Positions 55,901-63,946 of a stretch of 64,000 bases of DNA are shown piece by piece. The stretch is from Pseudomonadota bacterium (lineage in GTDB: Bacteria; Pseudomonadota; Gammaproteobacteria; Enterobacterales; Enterobacteriaceae): positions 23,053-87,052 of the forward strand of contig JAGTSE010000026.1 of assembly GCA_018261615.1 (NCBI GenBank), in the 5' to 3' direction. Below the pieces are notes generated by a model, which worked only from the letters and a program-made list of their open reading frames with translations, made no database searches and was not told where the DNA came from. A program made the position numbers and the translations under genes. Numbering within the stretch: the first letter of the stretch is position 1; every line of letters begins with the position of its first letter.

Positions 55901-56154
55901 CTGTTGCAGATAACAACAGTGCTCGTGAGCTGATGCAAAAGGAAAAACTACGAGAACTGGCAGTCGTTCTGACGGAAGCTATCCGCAACAATGTCAGTCT
56001 TGACTGGACAGTGAAAGAAGCAGCAAGAGCGAAAATTCGCGTGGTGGTAAAACGTCTGCTCAAAAAATATGGTTATCCACCTGATATGTCTTTGCTGGCT
56101 ACGGAAACTGTTTTGAAGCAGGCTGAGTTGTTGGCTGGGGAGTTTGCATCTTAA
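52915..56154 (+). CDS. hsdR: Type I restriction endonuclease subunit HsdR
   Basis: A 1,079-residue motor-nuclease. The N-terminal PD-(D/E)xK nuclease is seen as RRPDIILFINGLPLVVIELK (about residues 140-160). The SF2 translocase has Walker A TQGSGKS (about 330), the DEAH box ADEAHRSQYG (about 435), GFTGTP (about 483) and a later RxNRVYKDK region. It starts 58 bases after hsdS. The complete hsdMSR set with all catalytic motifs intact indicates a working restriction system. Confidence 0.96.
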   Translation: MAKMTESDIEVMAIEHLQGLGYEYVYGPDIEPSGINPLRSYQQVILEDKVRTALQRLNPHLSEQKCEEALKQVMQISTPDLMANNLAFHRLLTEGINIEISKDGNTQGELAWLIDFNDPSNNEFLVVNQIIIREDRHNRRPDIILFINGLPLVVIELKNATDENATVTGAYNQIKTYQNQIPGLFTYNAFNVISDGLEAKAGTVSADFSRYMTWKTANGKTQATSTQPQLEVLLQGLLNPVTLLDMIRHFIVFEASKHEDSKGIISIRTVKKMAAYHQYYAVNAAVLSTIRASAVNADSPSAEVALRQQGRNSQDLVNAQKTGDRKAGVVWHTQGSGKSLSMVFYTGKIVLALDNPTVVVITDRNDLDDQLFGTFSSATQLLRQKPKQADNREELKEYLRVASGGVVFTTIQKFQPDDGSNIYELLSDRTNIVVIADEAHRSQYGFSAKEVDVKDSEGNVTGKRTVYGFAKYMRDALPNATYLGFTGTPIEKTDINTPAVFGNYVDIYDISQAVEDGATVRIFYESRLAKIAISEEGRHLIEEFDDEFNEDELTLTQKERSKWARIEGLIGSSKRIKAIAADMVQHFEQRLKSNADHGKGMIVTLSRRIAAELYKEIVTLKPEWHSEDLNDGVIKVVMTSSAADGPEIAKHHTTKKERQILANRMKDDDDKLKLVIVRDMWLTGFDAPSMHTLYIDKPMKGHNLMQAIARVNRVYKDKIGGLVVDYLGIASDLKEALSFYADAGGRGDPAEIQEEAVTLMQEKLEILEGMMHGYDYKAYFTATTSQRLTIILESENHILGLDNGKGKMRFLAAVAAMSQAFALATPHDKAMEAAPEVAFFQAVKARLNKFTENPDSSEEEHNDSLEARVKQTIDQALVTDKVVDIFDAAGIQKPDISVLSDEFLQEMKDYQHRNIALETLKKLLADEIKVRSNQSITQGKKLIDMLTSAINGYQNKVLTAAEVIDELIKLAKTIQESDSLASQLNLSTYEYAFYSAVADNNSARELMQKEKLRELAVVLTEAIRNNVSLDWTVKEAARAKIRVVVKRLLKKYGYPPDMSLLATETVLKQAELLAGEFAS

Positions 56155-56236
56155 ACTTTATACGTAGAAATATTCAAATATTACCTCTGACAATAGATGT
56201 TAAGTAATATTTTCAAAACTTTCAGCAGGAGGATAA

Positions 56237-56830
56237 ATGCAGCCGAGATTGTTCATTGCTTTTGCTATATTTCTAGGATCGTACTTACCTCTTAGCATGA
56301 TTCTATTAGCACAGGATTATGATAAAGAAAAAGCAGCAGGTAATATCTGCTTTGATTTCATAAACAATACTCATTGTCAACTACCGCTACAAAAACCTAT
56401 TCTTTCAGTCAATTTTTTCATTCTATGCTTATTTTGTTTTATTTTTTCTTGGTTAGCATTGAAATTAACAAAAGAAGATGGGAAGCACATAAAAGTATTG
56501 ACCGTAAAGCATACCCCTGCTGACTTAATGAATTATGTACTCCCATATATAGTTTCATTCATGAGTATAGATTACACTCAAGAAAATAAATTTATAGGCT
56601 TTATAATTTTTCTAATGTGGCTTTTTTGGCTTTCTTATAAATCCGGTCAAATTATTCTTAACCCTATTTTAATAGTTTTGAACTGGCGCATGTACGAAAT
56701 AACATACAGATATCCAGGAGGTAAAGATGAGTTTTCTGGAGTGGTACTTTCAAACGAAATACTTGCCCCCAACAAGGAATATGAATCTCAAGATGTGCAG
56801 TCAGTAATTATAATTAATAAGAGGAATTGA
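56237..56830 (+). CDS. kwaA: Kiwa defence membrane protein KwaA
   Basis: A 197-residue membrane protein with four hydrophobic segments (about 5-25, 55-76, 95-112, 118-140) and a soluble C-terminal part (YRYPGGKDEFSGVVLSNEI). Size, topology and position directly before a DUF4868 protein fit KwaA, the sensor of the Kiwa anti-phage system. AGGAGG precedes the ATG. The reading frame ends 2 bases before the KwaB ATG. Confidence 0.82.
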   Translation: MQPRLFIAFAIFLGSYLPLSMILLAQDYDKEKAAGNICFDFINNTHCQLPLQKPILSVNFFILCLFCFIFSWLALKLTKEDGKHIKVLTVKHTPADLMNYVLPYIVSFMSIDYTQENKFIGFIIFLMWLFWLSYKSGQIILNPILIVLNWRMYEITYRYPGGKDEFSGVVLSNEILAPNKEYESQDVQSVIIINKRN

Positions 56831-56832
56831 GC

Positions 56833-57744
56833 ATGTTGAACTTACTAAGAAATTTCAATGTAGACGAAGCAACATTATCCATGTGGGTATTCCGGAAGCG
56901 GATTAAGGCTACAAATCCAATTTTCACTGGCCATTGGGTAGGAATATCTCGTGAATTAACAAATGAGATAAAGGGCTTTGTTAATAACGAAAAAATAAAA
57001 TACACTGAATTGGTTGAATATGGTTTACTATCACAAAATAATGAATCTAGTCTTTTGCGAATTGGAACAGACGAGACAGAAGCCAATAAAATTTTAACCC
57101 TTTCGGCTAATCAAATAGCGGAGTTAAAAGCGACCGACGTTAAACATCTCGCTAACTGCGATTTTTATTCGGTAAAATTAGTTCACGATGATGCAGTCTT
57201 ACATTGTATAAAGAAAACAGACTCTTCATGGAGAACCAAAAAGAAACATGGCCTAAGATCTTTGGCCTATAAAAACAACACATTGACAGTTGATGATTCA
57301 CCCAAGTTTGACATAGCAAAAAGTTTCGATTTTTTTATCATTGAAAACAATATATTTGTTAAAAACAAAGGCTTGTTCGAATCAATTTTAAGTTACAAAC
57401 AAGCACACCTTAATAACTTTGCGGAATTAACCTCAGAACCAGAGTTCCAGAAAATATTCGATGATGTCAATCAATTAAATGCATATGTTGGCACTAACGC
57501 AATGCAATTACGCCGAGCATCAGCAATTAGACAGAAATCTTATTATAAGAATGATTTGTTTATGGAAAGTCTAAAATCTAATGCAGCAAGGTTTAGGCTA
57601 AACTTGCAGTTTGACGAAAACAATAAAATAATTGTAACTCCTGAAAATTGTGCTGATATTTTTCAAGCATTACTTGATCACAGACTGCAATCACACTACC
57701 AAGAACATTTATATGACGTTCCAAATGCGTTATTAGTACAATGA
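56833..57744 (+). CDS. kwaB: Kiwa defence effector KwaB (DUF4868)
   Basis: A 303-residue DUF4868 protein from the ATG at 56,833 (GAGG 8 bases upstream). The family features LANCDFYSVKLVHDDAVLHCIKK, FDIAKSFDFFIIENNIFVKNKGLFESIL and the C-terminal DHRLQSHYQEHLYDVPNA are visible. In Kiwa, KwaB is the DNA-binding effector that responds to KwaA at the membrane and blocks phage replication or transcription. Coupled to kwaA and followed by a hairpin terminator. Confidence 0.88.
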   Translation: MLNLLRNFNVDEATLSMWVFRKRIKATNPIFTGHWVGISRELTNEIKGFVNNEKIKYTELVEYGLLSQNNESSLLRIGTDETEANKILTLSANQIAELKATDVKHLANCDFYSVKLVHDDAVLHCIKKTDSSWRTKKKHGLRSLAYKNNTLTVDDSPKFDIAKSFDFFIIENNIFVKNKGLFESILSYKQAHLNNFAELTSEPEFQKIFDDVNQLNAYVGTNAMQLRRASAIRQKSYYKNDLFMESLKSNAARFRLNLQFDENNKIIVTPENCADIFQALLDHRLQSHYQEHLYDVPNALLVQ

Positions 57745-57751
57745 AAATTTC

Positions 57752-57787
57752 CTACCCTTTCTTCGAATAAAAGCCATGAAAGGGTAG
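57752..57787. terminator. Terminator after kwaB
   Basis: CTACCCTTTC-loop-GAAAGGGTAG, a perfect 10-base stem 8 bases past the kwaB stop, followed by AT-rich sequence but not by a pure T run. Confidence 0.65.
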
Positions 57788-58693
57788 AATATTCTTATCA
57801 ATTTTAGTTTATAACTCTGACCCAAAATCAGTGCAGTGCTAAATCAGAGATCTTCGTCTTTCTGATCTCTTCCCAAGATCGGCGCCAAGATAAATCAGAG
57901 ATCCGGGCAATGCCAGTAGACGGCAAAATACTAAAGAGGGCTGTATGACTAGAGTATACGTGGTTTTAGTAGGCTTGAGTAGACGTCAGGAGATGTTTGA
58001 AATGGTGCGATAATAGGAACCAACAATATAAATCAAAATATTGATTTTAAAAGAAAAAATAATATCGAAAAATAAAACTATACACATAGCTATACACATC
58101 GCCGGTAGCGTTCATTTTTCGTTCCAGGAAAAACCTCAATAAATTCTTTTTTATCTTATAACTGTTCACACTATTCACCTCATGATTTTTATTTTAAATA
58201 TCATTGGGATAAGTGGTGATGAGTAGGTGAAGAGTGAACAGCCGACTCTTCACCTTGGCTAAGTACCAGTCTCTCTGTTTGCAGCAGGCAGACTGATGTT
58301 GTTACCGGGAGGATGGATAAAATTTTTACTGATTCATTGTTCACTTGACTCATCTTCATTATTCTTATGTACTTTAATTGAAATAAATAGTAAGTAATAA
58401 AAATTGAGGATAAGGTTGTTCTTAAATGATTATTTTCAGGTAAAGAGAATTTTCATGCTGCTCTTTACTTGTTCTTTTGATATTGGCAGATGGCATGTCT
58501 GATAATACATTTATAAAAAAAACATATTACCCACCACAAAGTTAAGTGCAGAAAAATTTTTAACATAATCTTTTAAATGTGTGATCTATCTCAACAACAA
58601 TGCAAAGAGTTTTATTAACATGAAATGCCTTTAATATGTTATAGCAATTTTTAATTGACCGCACTCAGCTCTTAAGAACAAAAGGTAGTCATT
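57788..58693. other. Gene-free region with repeats between Kiwa and OLD genes
   Basis: About 900 bases with no supported gene. It has AGAGATC...GATCTCT hairpins and a duplicated AAATCAGAGATC at about 57,840-57,903, then AT-rich sequence, then GTGAAC/TTCACC-type repeats (58,162-58,350). It could hold a promoter region, a small RNA or remnants of satellite ends. Confidence 0.5.
58162..58350. repeat. crr-like iteron region of a P4-type satellite
   Basis: Multiple GGTGAA/TTCACC and GTGAACAG/CTGTTCAC units occur, including CTGTTCACACTATTCACC, a perfect 11-base inverted repeat AGGTGAAGAGT...ACTCTTCACCT at 58,225-58,255, and TTGTTCACTTG. P4 alpha protein is known to bind GGTGAACAG-type repeats in ori and crr. 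The order, downstream of alpha, also fits crr. Confidence 0.65.
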
Positions 58694-60481
58694 ATGAAAC
58701 TTGAAAAACTAATATTAAAAAATTTTCGCGGCTATTACGGCGAGCACATAATTGACATTAACTCTCTAACGGCACTAGTTGGCCGCAATGATGTAGGTAA
58801 AACAACTATCTTAGAGGCTCTCGGAGTCTTCTTTGACCATAAGTTATGCAAGTATGATGCGGCAGATAAATGTGTTGATAGTAAGGAAAGTGATGATGTT
58901 GCAATTGGCTGTATTTTTTCAGGCGTTGAAATACCAATAGTTTTAGATGCGACATCTATAACTAACCTAAGAGATGAATATCTATTAAACGACAATGGTC
59001 TGTTAGAAATCTATAAAGTATTCGCAAAAGGAAAAGGAACAGGAAGCGTTCAAGCAAAATGCATGGCCCCCTCTGCAAAGGGAGCTAAATCACTACTTAA
59101 TAAAAAAAATGATGAGCTTAAAATTATCGCAGCATCAATTGGGGTAGATGAAGCTGATAAAAGATCTAATGTAAGTTTGAGGCAAGAGATCTACAAAAAG
59201 TTGGGAGACCTGAAACTTAAGGATAGTTTCGTCAAACTGAATTCTGAAGAAGGTAAGGTGATTTGTGAAAAAATATATGACAAACTTCCTCACTTTGCAT
59301 TATTTCGAGCTGACAGACCTAGTACGGATGAAGAGTCTGAAGTGCAAGACCCAATGAAATCAGCAGTGCAATCAGCATTACAAAAGATTGAGGACCAACT
59401 TGAATCAATTAAAGAAAATGTAAAAGAACATGCTGTTGCAGTAGCTAAAAACACAATCAAACACTTGCATGATATATCTCCTAACCTTGCGGCCGGATTA
59501 GTTCCTCAGTTTAAGGTTGAACCTAAATGGGAAAATATTTTCAAGCTTACACTTGAGGATGATAGAGGTATCGCCATTAATAAGCGTGGAAGCGGTGTTA
59601 GGCGTCTAGTTCTGATTAGCTTTTTCAAAGCAGAAGCAGAGCGATTACAAAATGAATTCCCTGACAAAGGTATTATCTATGCTATTGAAGAGCCAGAAAC
59701 ATCCCAGCATCCAACTAATCAACGACTACTCATAGAAGCATTTCAAGAACTAGCCAACTCAGAGAAATGCCAGGTATTAATTACAACGCACGTACCAGCT
59801 CTTGTAGAAAAGATACCAACAGAATCATTACGTCACATAATTAGAACCCTTGATAATGGTCTGGAGATTAAAAATGGTAACAATGAGACACTTAGAAATA
59901 TTGCAAACGACTTGGGAGTTTACCCCGATAGTAGAGCATCTGTTTTAGTTTGTGTTGAAGGGCCAAATGATATAAATTTCTTAAAAAACATTGGAAAGGT
60001 TTATCTCGATCATGGCATTGCGAACATTCCAGATATGCTTAATGACCCACGCATAGTTTTCATCCCTATGGGTGGGCATACCCTCAAAGACTGGGTTAAC
60101 AATAATTATCTGAAGACGCTAAAAAAACCAGAAGTTCACATATACGACCGAGATATATCCACACCTCCTCAATATGAAAAGGAATATAAATCCGTGAACG
60201 ACAGGAAAGACGGTTCCATTGCATTCATGACTACCAAAAGGGAAATGGAAAATTATTTACATCCAGATGCCATCCGGGCCGTATTTAATATTGAAATAAA
60301 CATAGACGATATGACTGACGTCTCTACAGAAGTTTCACACTTAACAACTTATAACGAGAGTAATGCCAAGAAGAAAATCAACAAATTTGCTACAGCAAAA
60401 ATGACTTATGAAATGCTTAATGCAAGAGATGCTGCTGGTGAGACTATAAAATGGTTTAATGCTATATATGAAAGATTATAG
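58694..60481 (+). CDS. OLD-family ATPase/TOPRIM nuclease (putative phage defence)
   Basis: A 595-residue OLD-type protein. The ABC/SMC-like ATPase domain has Walker A GRNDVGKT (residues 30-37), the signature region KRGSGVRRLVLISFFKAEAE, and Walker B YAIEEPETSQHP with the D-loop histidine ITTHVPALV. The C-terminal TOPRIM domain has VCVEGPND (about 418-425) and IYDRDIS (about 483) for metal-dependent DNA cleavage. No UvrD helicase (GajB), AriB or reverse transcriptase is adjacent, so it looks like a class 1 stand-alone OLD nuclease as in phage P2 old. It lies between the P4 alpha gene and the crr-like repeats, on the opposite strand to alpha. Confidence 0.88.
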   Translation: MKLEKLILKNFRGYYGEHIIDINSLTALVGRNDVGKTTILEALGVFFDHKLCKYDAADKCVDSKESDDVAIGCIFSGVEIPIVLDATSITNLRDEYLLNDNGLLEIYKVFAKGKGTGSVQAKCMAPSAKGAKSLLNKKNDELKIIAASIGVDEADKRSNVSLRQEIYKKLGDLKLKDSFVKLNSEEGKVICEKIYDKLPHFALFRADRPSTDEESEVQDPMKSAVQSALQKIEDQLESIKENVKEHAVAVAKNTIKHLHDISPNLAAGLVPQFKVEPKWENIFKLTLEDDRGIAINKRGSGVRRLVLISFFKAEAERLQNEFPDKGIIYAIEEPETSQHPTNQRLLIEAFQELANSEKCQVLITTHVPALVEKIPTESLRHIIRTLDNGLEIKNGNNETLRNIANDLGVYPDSRASVLVCVEGPNDINFLKNIGKVYLDHGIANIPDMLNDPRIVFIPMGGHTLKDWVNNNYLKTLKKPEVHIYDRDISTPPQYEKEYKSVNDRKDGSIAFMTTKREMENYLHPDAIRAVFNIEINIDDMTDVSTEVSHLTTYNESNAKKKINKFATAKMTYEMLNARDAAGETIKWFNAIYERL

Positions 60482-60547
60482 TGCTTATTACATATAATCA
60501 TATATTAATCCTCATAAGAATGACATTTATTGTTATGGCATTGAATT

Positions 60548-60571
60548 AAAAAGACCGGCGGGCGCCGGTCT
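60548..60571 (-). terminator. Rho-independent terminator of the alpha gene
   Basis: On the minus strand AGACCGGCG-cc-CGCCGGTCT followed by TTTT, 9 bases past the alpha stop. On the plus strand it may also end OLD transcription. Confidence 0.9.
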
Positions 60572-60579
60572 GAGGTGGA

Positions 60580-62907
60580 CTATGGTACTGCGGGTTCGTC
60601 GCACTTCGGCAGCCAGTCACCATTGCTGTCCTCTTTCAGCGCGAGGTTGGTCTGCGTGCCCTGCTTCGTGTGCCGCTTGTCGTAATGAATCCCGTACTCT
60701 TTCAGCATCACCGGCAGCCCCAGCCCGAACATTTTCAGGCTCAGCACGTGCTTAAAGCCATTGGCCTCCATATAGACCAAGTAGGCGTGATAGAGATAGT
60801 TACGGGGCTGTCGCGGGATGATGTTGGCATTCCCCATAAACATCCCGTTCGTCTGCGGCAGCGTCTCCAGATAGCCGCAAAAATCAAACGTCGGGTCAGC
60901 ATCGCGCTTGATGCTCAGTGCCTCGTCAGAGTTCTGCTGTGACTGGAGCAGCGTGCGGGCGGTCATCGGGTTGCTGAACCGCTGCATAAGCTGCCGCACA
61001 ATGACGGCCAGCTCGCGGGCAATTTTGTCCTTCAGGTTTGGGTCGCGCTCCTCCGGGGCAATCTGTTCCGGGAAATGCAGGATAACCCGGCGACGGGAGA
61101 CGCCGCCGCTACGGTCGGTGAAGCGCATCGGGTTATTGTTCACGGCCAGAATCACCGCCGGAATATGCGTGGAATACGCATCCCGGTATTTCGGGTCAAC
61201 TGACACCGCATCGCCGCCGGTGATGGCCTTGAGCCCGGCGCCGTCACCGCTCCATTTCTCCTGGTCGGGCAGACGAATCAGCGAGAAGCCAATCAGCGCA
61301 GCACGCTCACGCGGCGATTCCAGCGTTTCGATAGTGGCCGATGTGGCGTTATCCTCCCCCGCGAGCAAAGTCGCGATTTCGGCCAGGATGCTTTTCCCGC
61401 TTCCCCCTGGCCCCGTCACCTCAAGAAAGAGCTGCCAGTCGTAGCGGTTCGCCAGCACCATAAACAGCGCGGCGAGAATAACGTCACGTTTGTCAGCGCG
61501 GCCACCGGCAGCACGGTCGAGCCAGCGCCAGAAATGCGGGGCATGGGTTTCGAGTGTTTCGCCCGCCACCGGCGGGGTAAAATCCACCTCACACAGGGTG
61601 CGCAGCCAGTAGGATTTGTGGTGCGGGCTGAACGTGCCGCTCGCGGTATCGAGCACGCCGTTACGGAAACCAATCAGACGGCGCGCCGGAGCGCCCTGTT
61701 GCGGGACAATCAGTTTCAGGGTCTCCACCACCGACGCAATTTTGCCTGATGAGAACGGCGCGCGCAGGCGCTGGAACAGTGCGGCCACATCGCGGGAGAA
61801 GTCAGCCGGGGAAATCACTTTCCACGCTCCGGCCTCATAGCGGGAGAGAAGCTGCCCGTTTGCATCCACGGCCAGCGCCTCGCCGTAGTGCTCATGCACG
61901 CGCATGGCCTTCTCACTGGTGCTCATGGCGGTAAACTCCGCCTCGCTCATGGTGTCGAACGGGCTCGCGACCGGTGGCTTAATGGCATCGTAAATCGCCC
62001 GGCGCGTGGCATCCTCACCGTTCAGGGTAAACGCATCATTCCAGTCACCGAACACCGGTGGCAGGGCAACCACACCGGCGCAGGCATCTGCCGCCGCTGC
62101 GGCTTTTGTCTGGCCGTCGCCGTTCAGGTCACGGTCAGCCGCGAGGACAATCTGACAGCCCGGATGCCGGTTGCGGGTAAGGCTCGCCAGAGAAAGCAGG
62201 TTCACGGACGAGAGTGCCACCATCACGGTTTCGCCGGTCAGGTGATGCACGGTCAGCGCCGTGGCGTACCCTTCTGCTATCCACAGACGTTTTCCCGCCT
62301 GTTTCTGCCCTTCGATGATATGGCATGCCCCCTTCACCTGGCCGCCTTTAAGTGTGCGCTTGTCGCCGTCCGCGTTAATGAGCTGGAGGTTAACCAGTAC
62401 GCCGGTGTCGTCATACAGCGGGACAACCACATCCCCGGCGCGGTAGGTCACGCCACCGGTTTTATGCGTGGTGGTGAGCGTCAGGCATTCGTGACCGGGA
62501 AAGCCCTTGCGGGTCAGATAGGCGTTACCGGAGGCTGAACGGCTTTTCGCCAGCAGACTGGCCGCCAGCGCGGCGGCCTCCCTGCGCCCGGCTTCGGTTT
62601 CTGCCGTATCAGCAGCAATCACATCCGGGGCAAGCGGCGACAGATTACCGGTTACGGCGTTCACCCGGTCGGCGGCCTCGCTGACCGTCACGCCCAGCGC
62701 CTTTTCAACCAGGCTCAGGCCGTCACCCGCGCCGCACTGGTTGCAGAACCACGTCCCGCGCCCCTCTTTATCATCAAAGCGGAAGCGGTCAGCGCCGCCG
62801 CACACCGGACAGGGCTGATGCCGGTTTTTAATGACCTTCACCCCCAGCGCCGGGAGAATGCGCGGCCAGTGGCCGCACGCCTGTTTCACGGTTTCCGTTA
62901 CGTTCAT
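60580..62907 (-). CDS. P4-type DNA primase-helicase alpha
   Basis: A 775-residue multifunctional replication protein, the same length as P4 alpha (777). From the ATG at 62,907 (GAGGAAGTA upstream) it has an N-terminal zinc ribbon CPVCGGAD...CNQCGAGDGLS. A TOPRIM primase core follows (EGYATALTVH, LAADRDLNGDG), then the D5 N-like region, an SF3 helicase with Walker A GPGGSGKS and VILAVNNNP, and a C-terminal crr/ori-binding domain. It would initiate replication of the satellite at its ori and crr sites. The frame is open upstream without a stop. Confidence 0.94.
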   Translation of the reverse strand: MNVTETVKQACGHWPRILPALGVKVIKNRHQPCPVCGGADRFRFDDKEGRGTWFCNQCGAGDGLSLVEKALGVTVSEAADRVNAVTGNLSPLAPDVIAADTAETEAGRREAAALAASLLAKSRSASGNAYLTRKGFPGHECLTLTTTHKTGGVTYRAGDVVVPLYDDTGVLVNLQLINADGDKRTLKGGQVKGACHIIEGQKQAGKRLWIAEGYATALTVHHLTGETVMVALSSVNLLSLASLTRNRHPGCQIVLAADRDLNGDGQTKAAAAADACAGVVALPPVFGDWNDAFTLNGEDATRRAIYDAIKPPVASPFDTMSEAEFTAMSTSEKAMRVHEHYGEALAVDANGQLLSRYEAGAWKVISPADFSRDVAALFQRLRAPFSSGKIASVVETLKLIVPQQGAPARRLIGFRNGVLDTASGTFSPHHKSYWLRTLCEVDFTPPVAGETLETHAPHFWRWLDRAAGGRADKRDVILAALFMVLANRYDWQLFLEVTGPGGSGKSILAEIATLLAGEDNATSATIETLESPRERAALIGFSLIRLPDQEKWSGDGAGLKAITGGDAVSVDPKYRDAYSTHIPAVILAVNNNPMRFTDRSGGVSRRRVILHFPEQIAPEERDPNLKDKIARELAVIVRQLMQRFSNPMTARTLLQSQQNSDEALSIKRDADPTFDFCGYLETLPQTNGMFMGNANIIPRQPRNYLYHAYLVYMEANGFKHVLSLKMFGLGLPVMLKEYGIHYDKRHTKQGTQTNLALKEDSNGDWLPKCDEPAVP

Positions 62908-63132
62908 TACTTCCTCAGTGAGCCAGCGCCGGTTGCAGCGTTCGACCACATCATCAAGCCGGGCGGTCATCAGGTGAATGACGGAGGCGAGCTGTAAATG
63001 CTGTTCCGGTGACTGGCAGGCACCGGACACATCCTGCGATATCAGCATATTCCCTACGAACTGGCCGACATTGCGCAGGTGTTCAAGGTGCCGGAGGTCA
63101 GTGTGGGTGATGGTCAGGGTCAGTTCTTTCAT
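62908..63132 (-). CDS. P4-type small upstream gene, read through into alpha
   Basis: From the ATG at 63,132, with an excellent GGAGGT site, a 75-residue coiled-coil-like protein begins [20 protein letters not shown]. In the relic at 49.3 kb the equivalent gene ends WLDGEKQV-stop just before alpha. Here there is no stop ([11 protein letters not shown]), so it is continuous and in frame with alpha, giving a potential 850-residue fusion in addition to alpha alone. Confidence 0.6.
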
Positions 63133-63683
63133 GCAGGTACCTCCGCAACCGGCAGGCGACCGGCAAACGACAGGACATAATCGCGAACGAGGGAACGGCG
63201 TGCAGTGCACTCGTCTCCGGCAACGGTGCGGAGCATACAGATACGGGGTGTACGATCTGCGCGGCGAATGGCAGCGAAGACAAAAACAAACTGCGGGTGT
63301 GACGGGGTGAGGATAGTAGCCATGATGGCAGCCTCCAATAAGTAGCGGTTGTTGCCACCACCGGAGCTGCAAATCTCATTGGTGGTAGCCCGGACGGGGT
63401 TTGCAGTACCGGCCTTATTGGAAACCGGCCAGCCCGAAGGCTGCCCCGCCCGGACCACCATTATCTGAACGAAACCATGATGTGCGAAACACCACAGCCC
63501 GAAAAATGAGTGTGCCTGAGCCACGACATAAAAAAACACGCCTGGCGCGTGTTGTGTCGCCAATAAGTTACACGGGCTGCAAATCCCGGCTGCCGATTTT
63601 GCGACAGCGGGAAAACTATACCTGGAAATGCCGACAGGAAGCAAGCCAGAAAAAGGGGCGTTTTGCTGACCGGGCAACATCAT
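63129..63683 (-). CDS. ash/Icd-like (host cell-division inhibitor-like) protein
   Basis: A 184-residue reading frame starting in ATGA overlap with alpA. The N-terminal [20 protein letters not shown] and the C-terminal [20 protein letters not shown]...[16 protein letters not shown] are typical of the Icd-like/ash family of P4 and P1-type elements. An internal ATG at 63,323 ([11 protein letters not shown]) may give a shorter product. Its end overlaps the next gene by 4 bases. In P4, ash-region products modulate host functions and helper phage; the role here is inferred. Confidence 0.8.
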   Translation of the reverse strand: MMLPGQQNAPFSGLLPVGISRYSFPAVAKSAAGICSPCNLLATQHAPGVFFYVVAQAHSFFGLWCFAHHGFVQIMVVRAGQPSGWPVSNKAGTANPVRATTNEICSSGGGNNRYLLEAAIMATILTPSHPQFVFVFAAIRRADRTPRICMLRTVAGDECTARRSLVRDYVLSFAGRLPVAEVPA

Positions 63684-63946
63684 GCATCACAGCCCCGGTT
63701 ACGCGCTGCAATGCGATCACTCATCCATGCAGCAATTTCACTGTGCGCCCACGCCACGTTTTTTCCGCCGAGAGAGATTTGTTTCGGGAAAGCCTCACGG
63801 CTGATGAGGTCGTAAATTGTCGAGCGGGACAGACCGCATAAATGCATCACTTCCGGCAGACGTAAAAAACGCTCCTGAATAACGTCAGAAACCGGCATTA
63901 ACGGCGCGGCAGGGGCAGAAGACGGGGAAGAAAAAGCGGTGTGCAT
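63680..63946 (-). CDS. alpA: AlpA-family regulator
   Basis: An 88-residue AlpA/Vis-type DNA-binding protein with the MerR-like [32 protein letters not shown] and the wing [10 protein letters not shown]. AlpA proteins activate excision genes of P4-like and cryptic elements. It is the first visible gene of the satellite replication operon. Confidence 0.92.
   Translation of the reverse strand: MHTAFSSPSSAPAAPLMPVSDVIQERFLRLPEVMHLCGLSRSTIYDLISREAFPKQISLGGKNVAWAHSEIAAWMSDRIAARNRGCDA

Noticed and set aside
57788..58693. Retron (reverse transcriptase plus msr-msd) or Gabija system around the OLD gene
   Set aside because: No reverse transcriptase or UvrD-like helicase frame is present nearby; the repeats fit a P4 crr region better.
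63098..63379. Alternative 93-residue frame overlapping the ash/Icd-like gene
   Set aside because: It is a shifted reading of the Icd-like gene and the start of the small gene, without its own ribosome site or family pattern.
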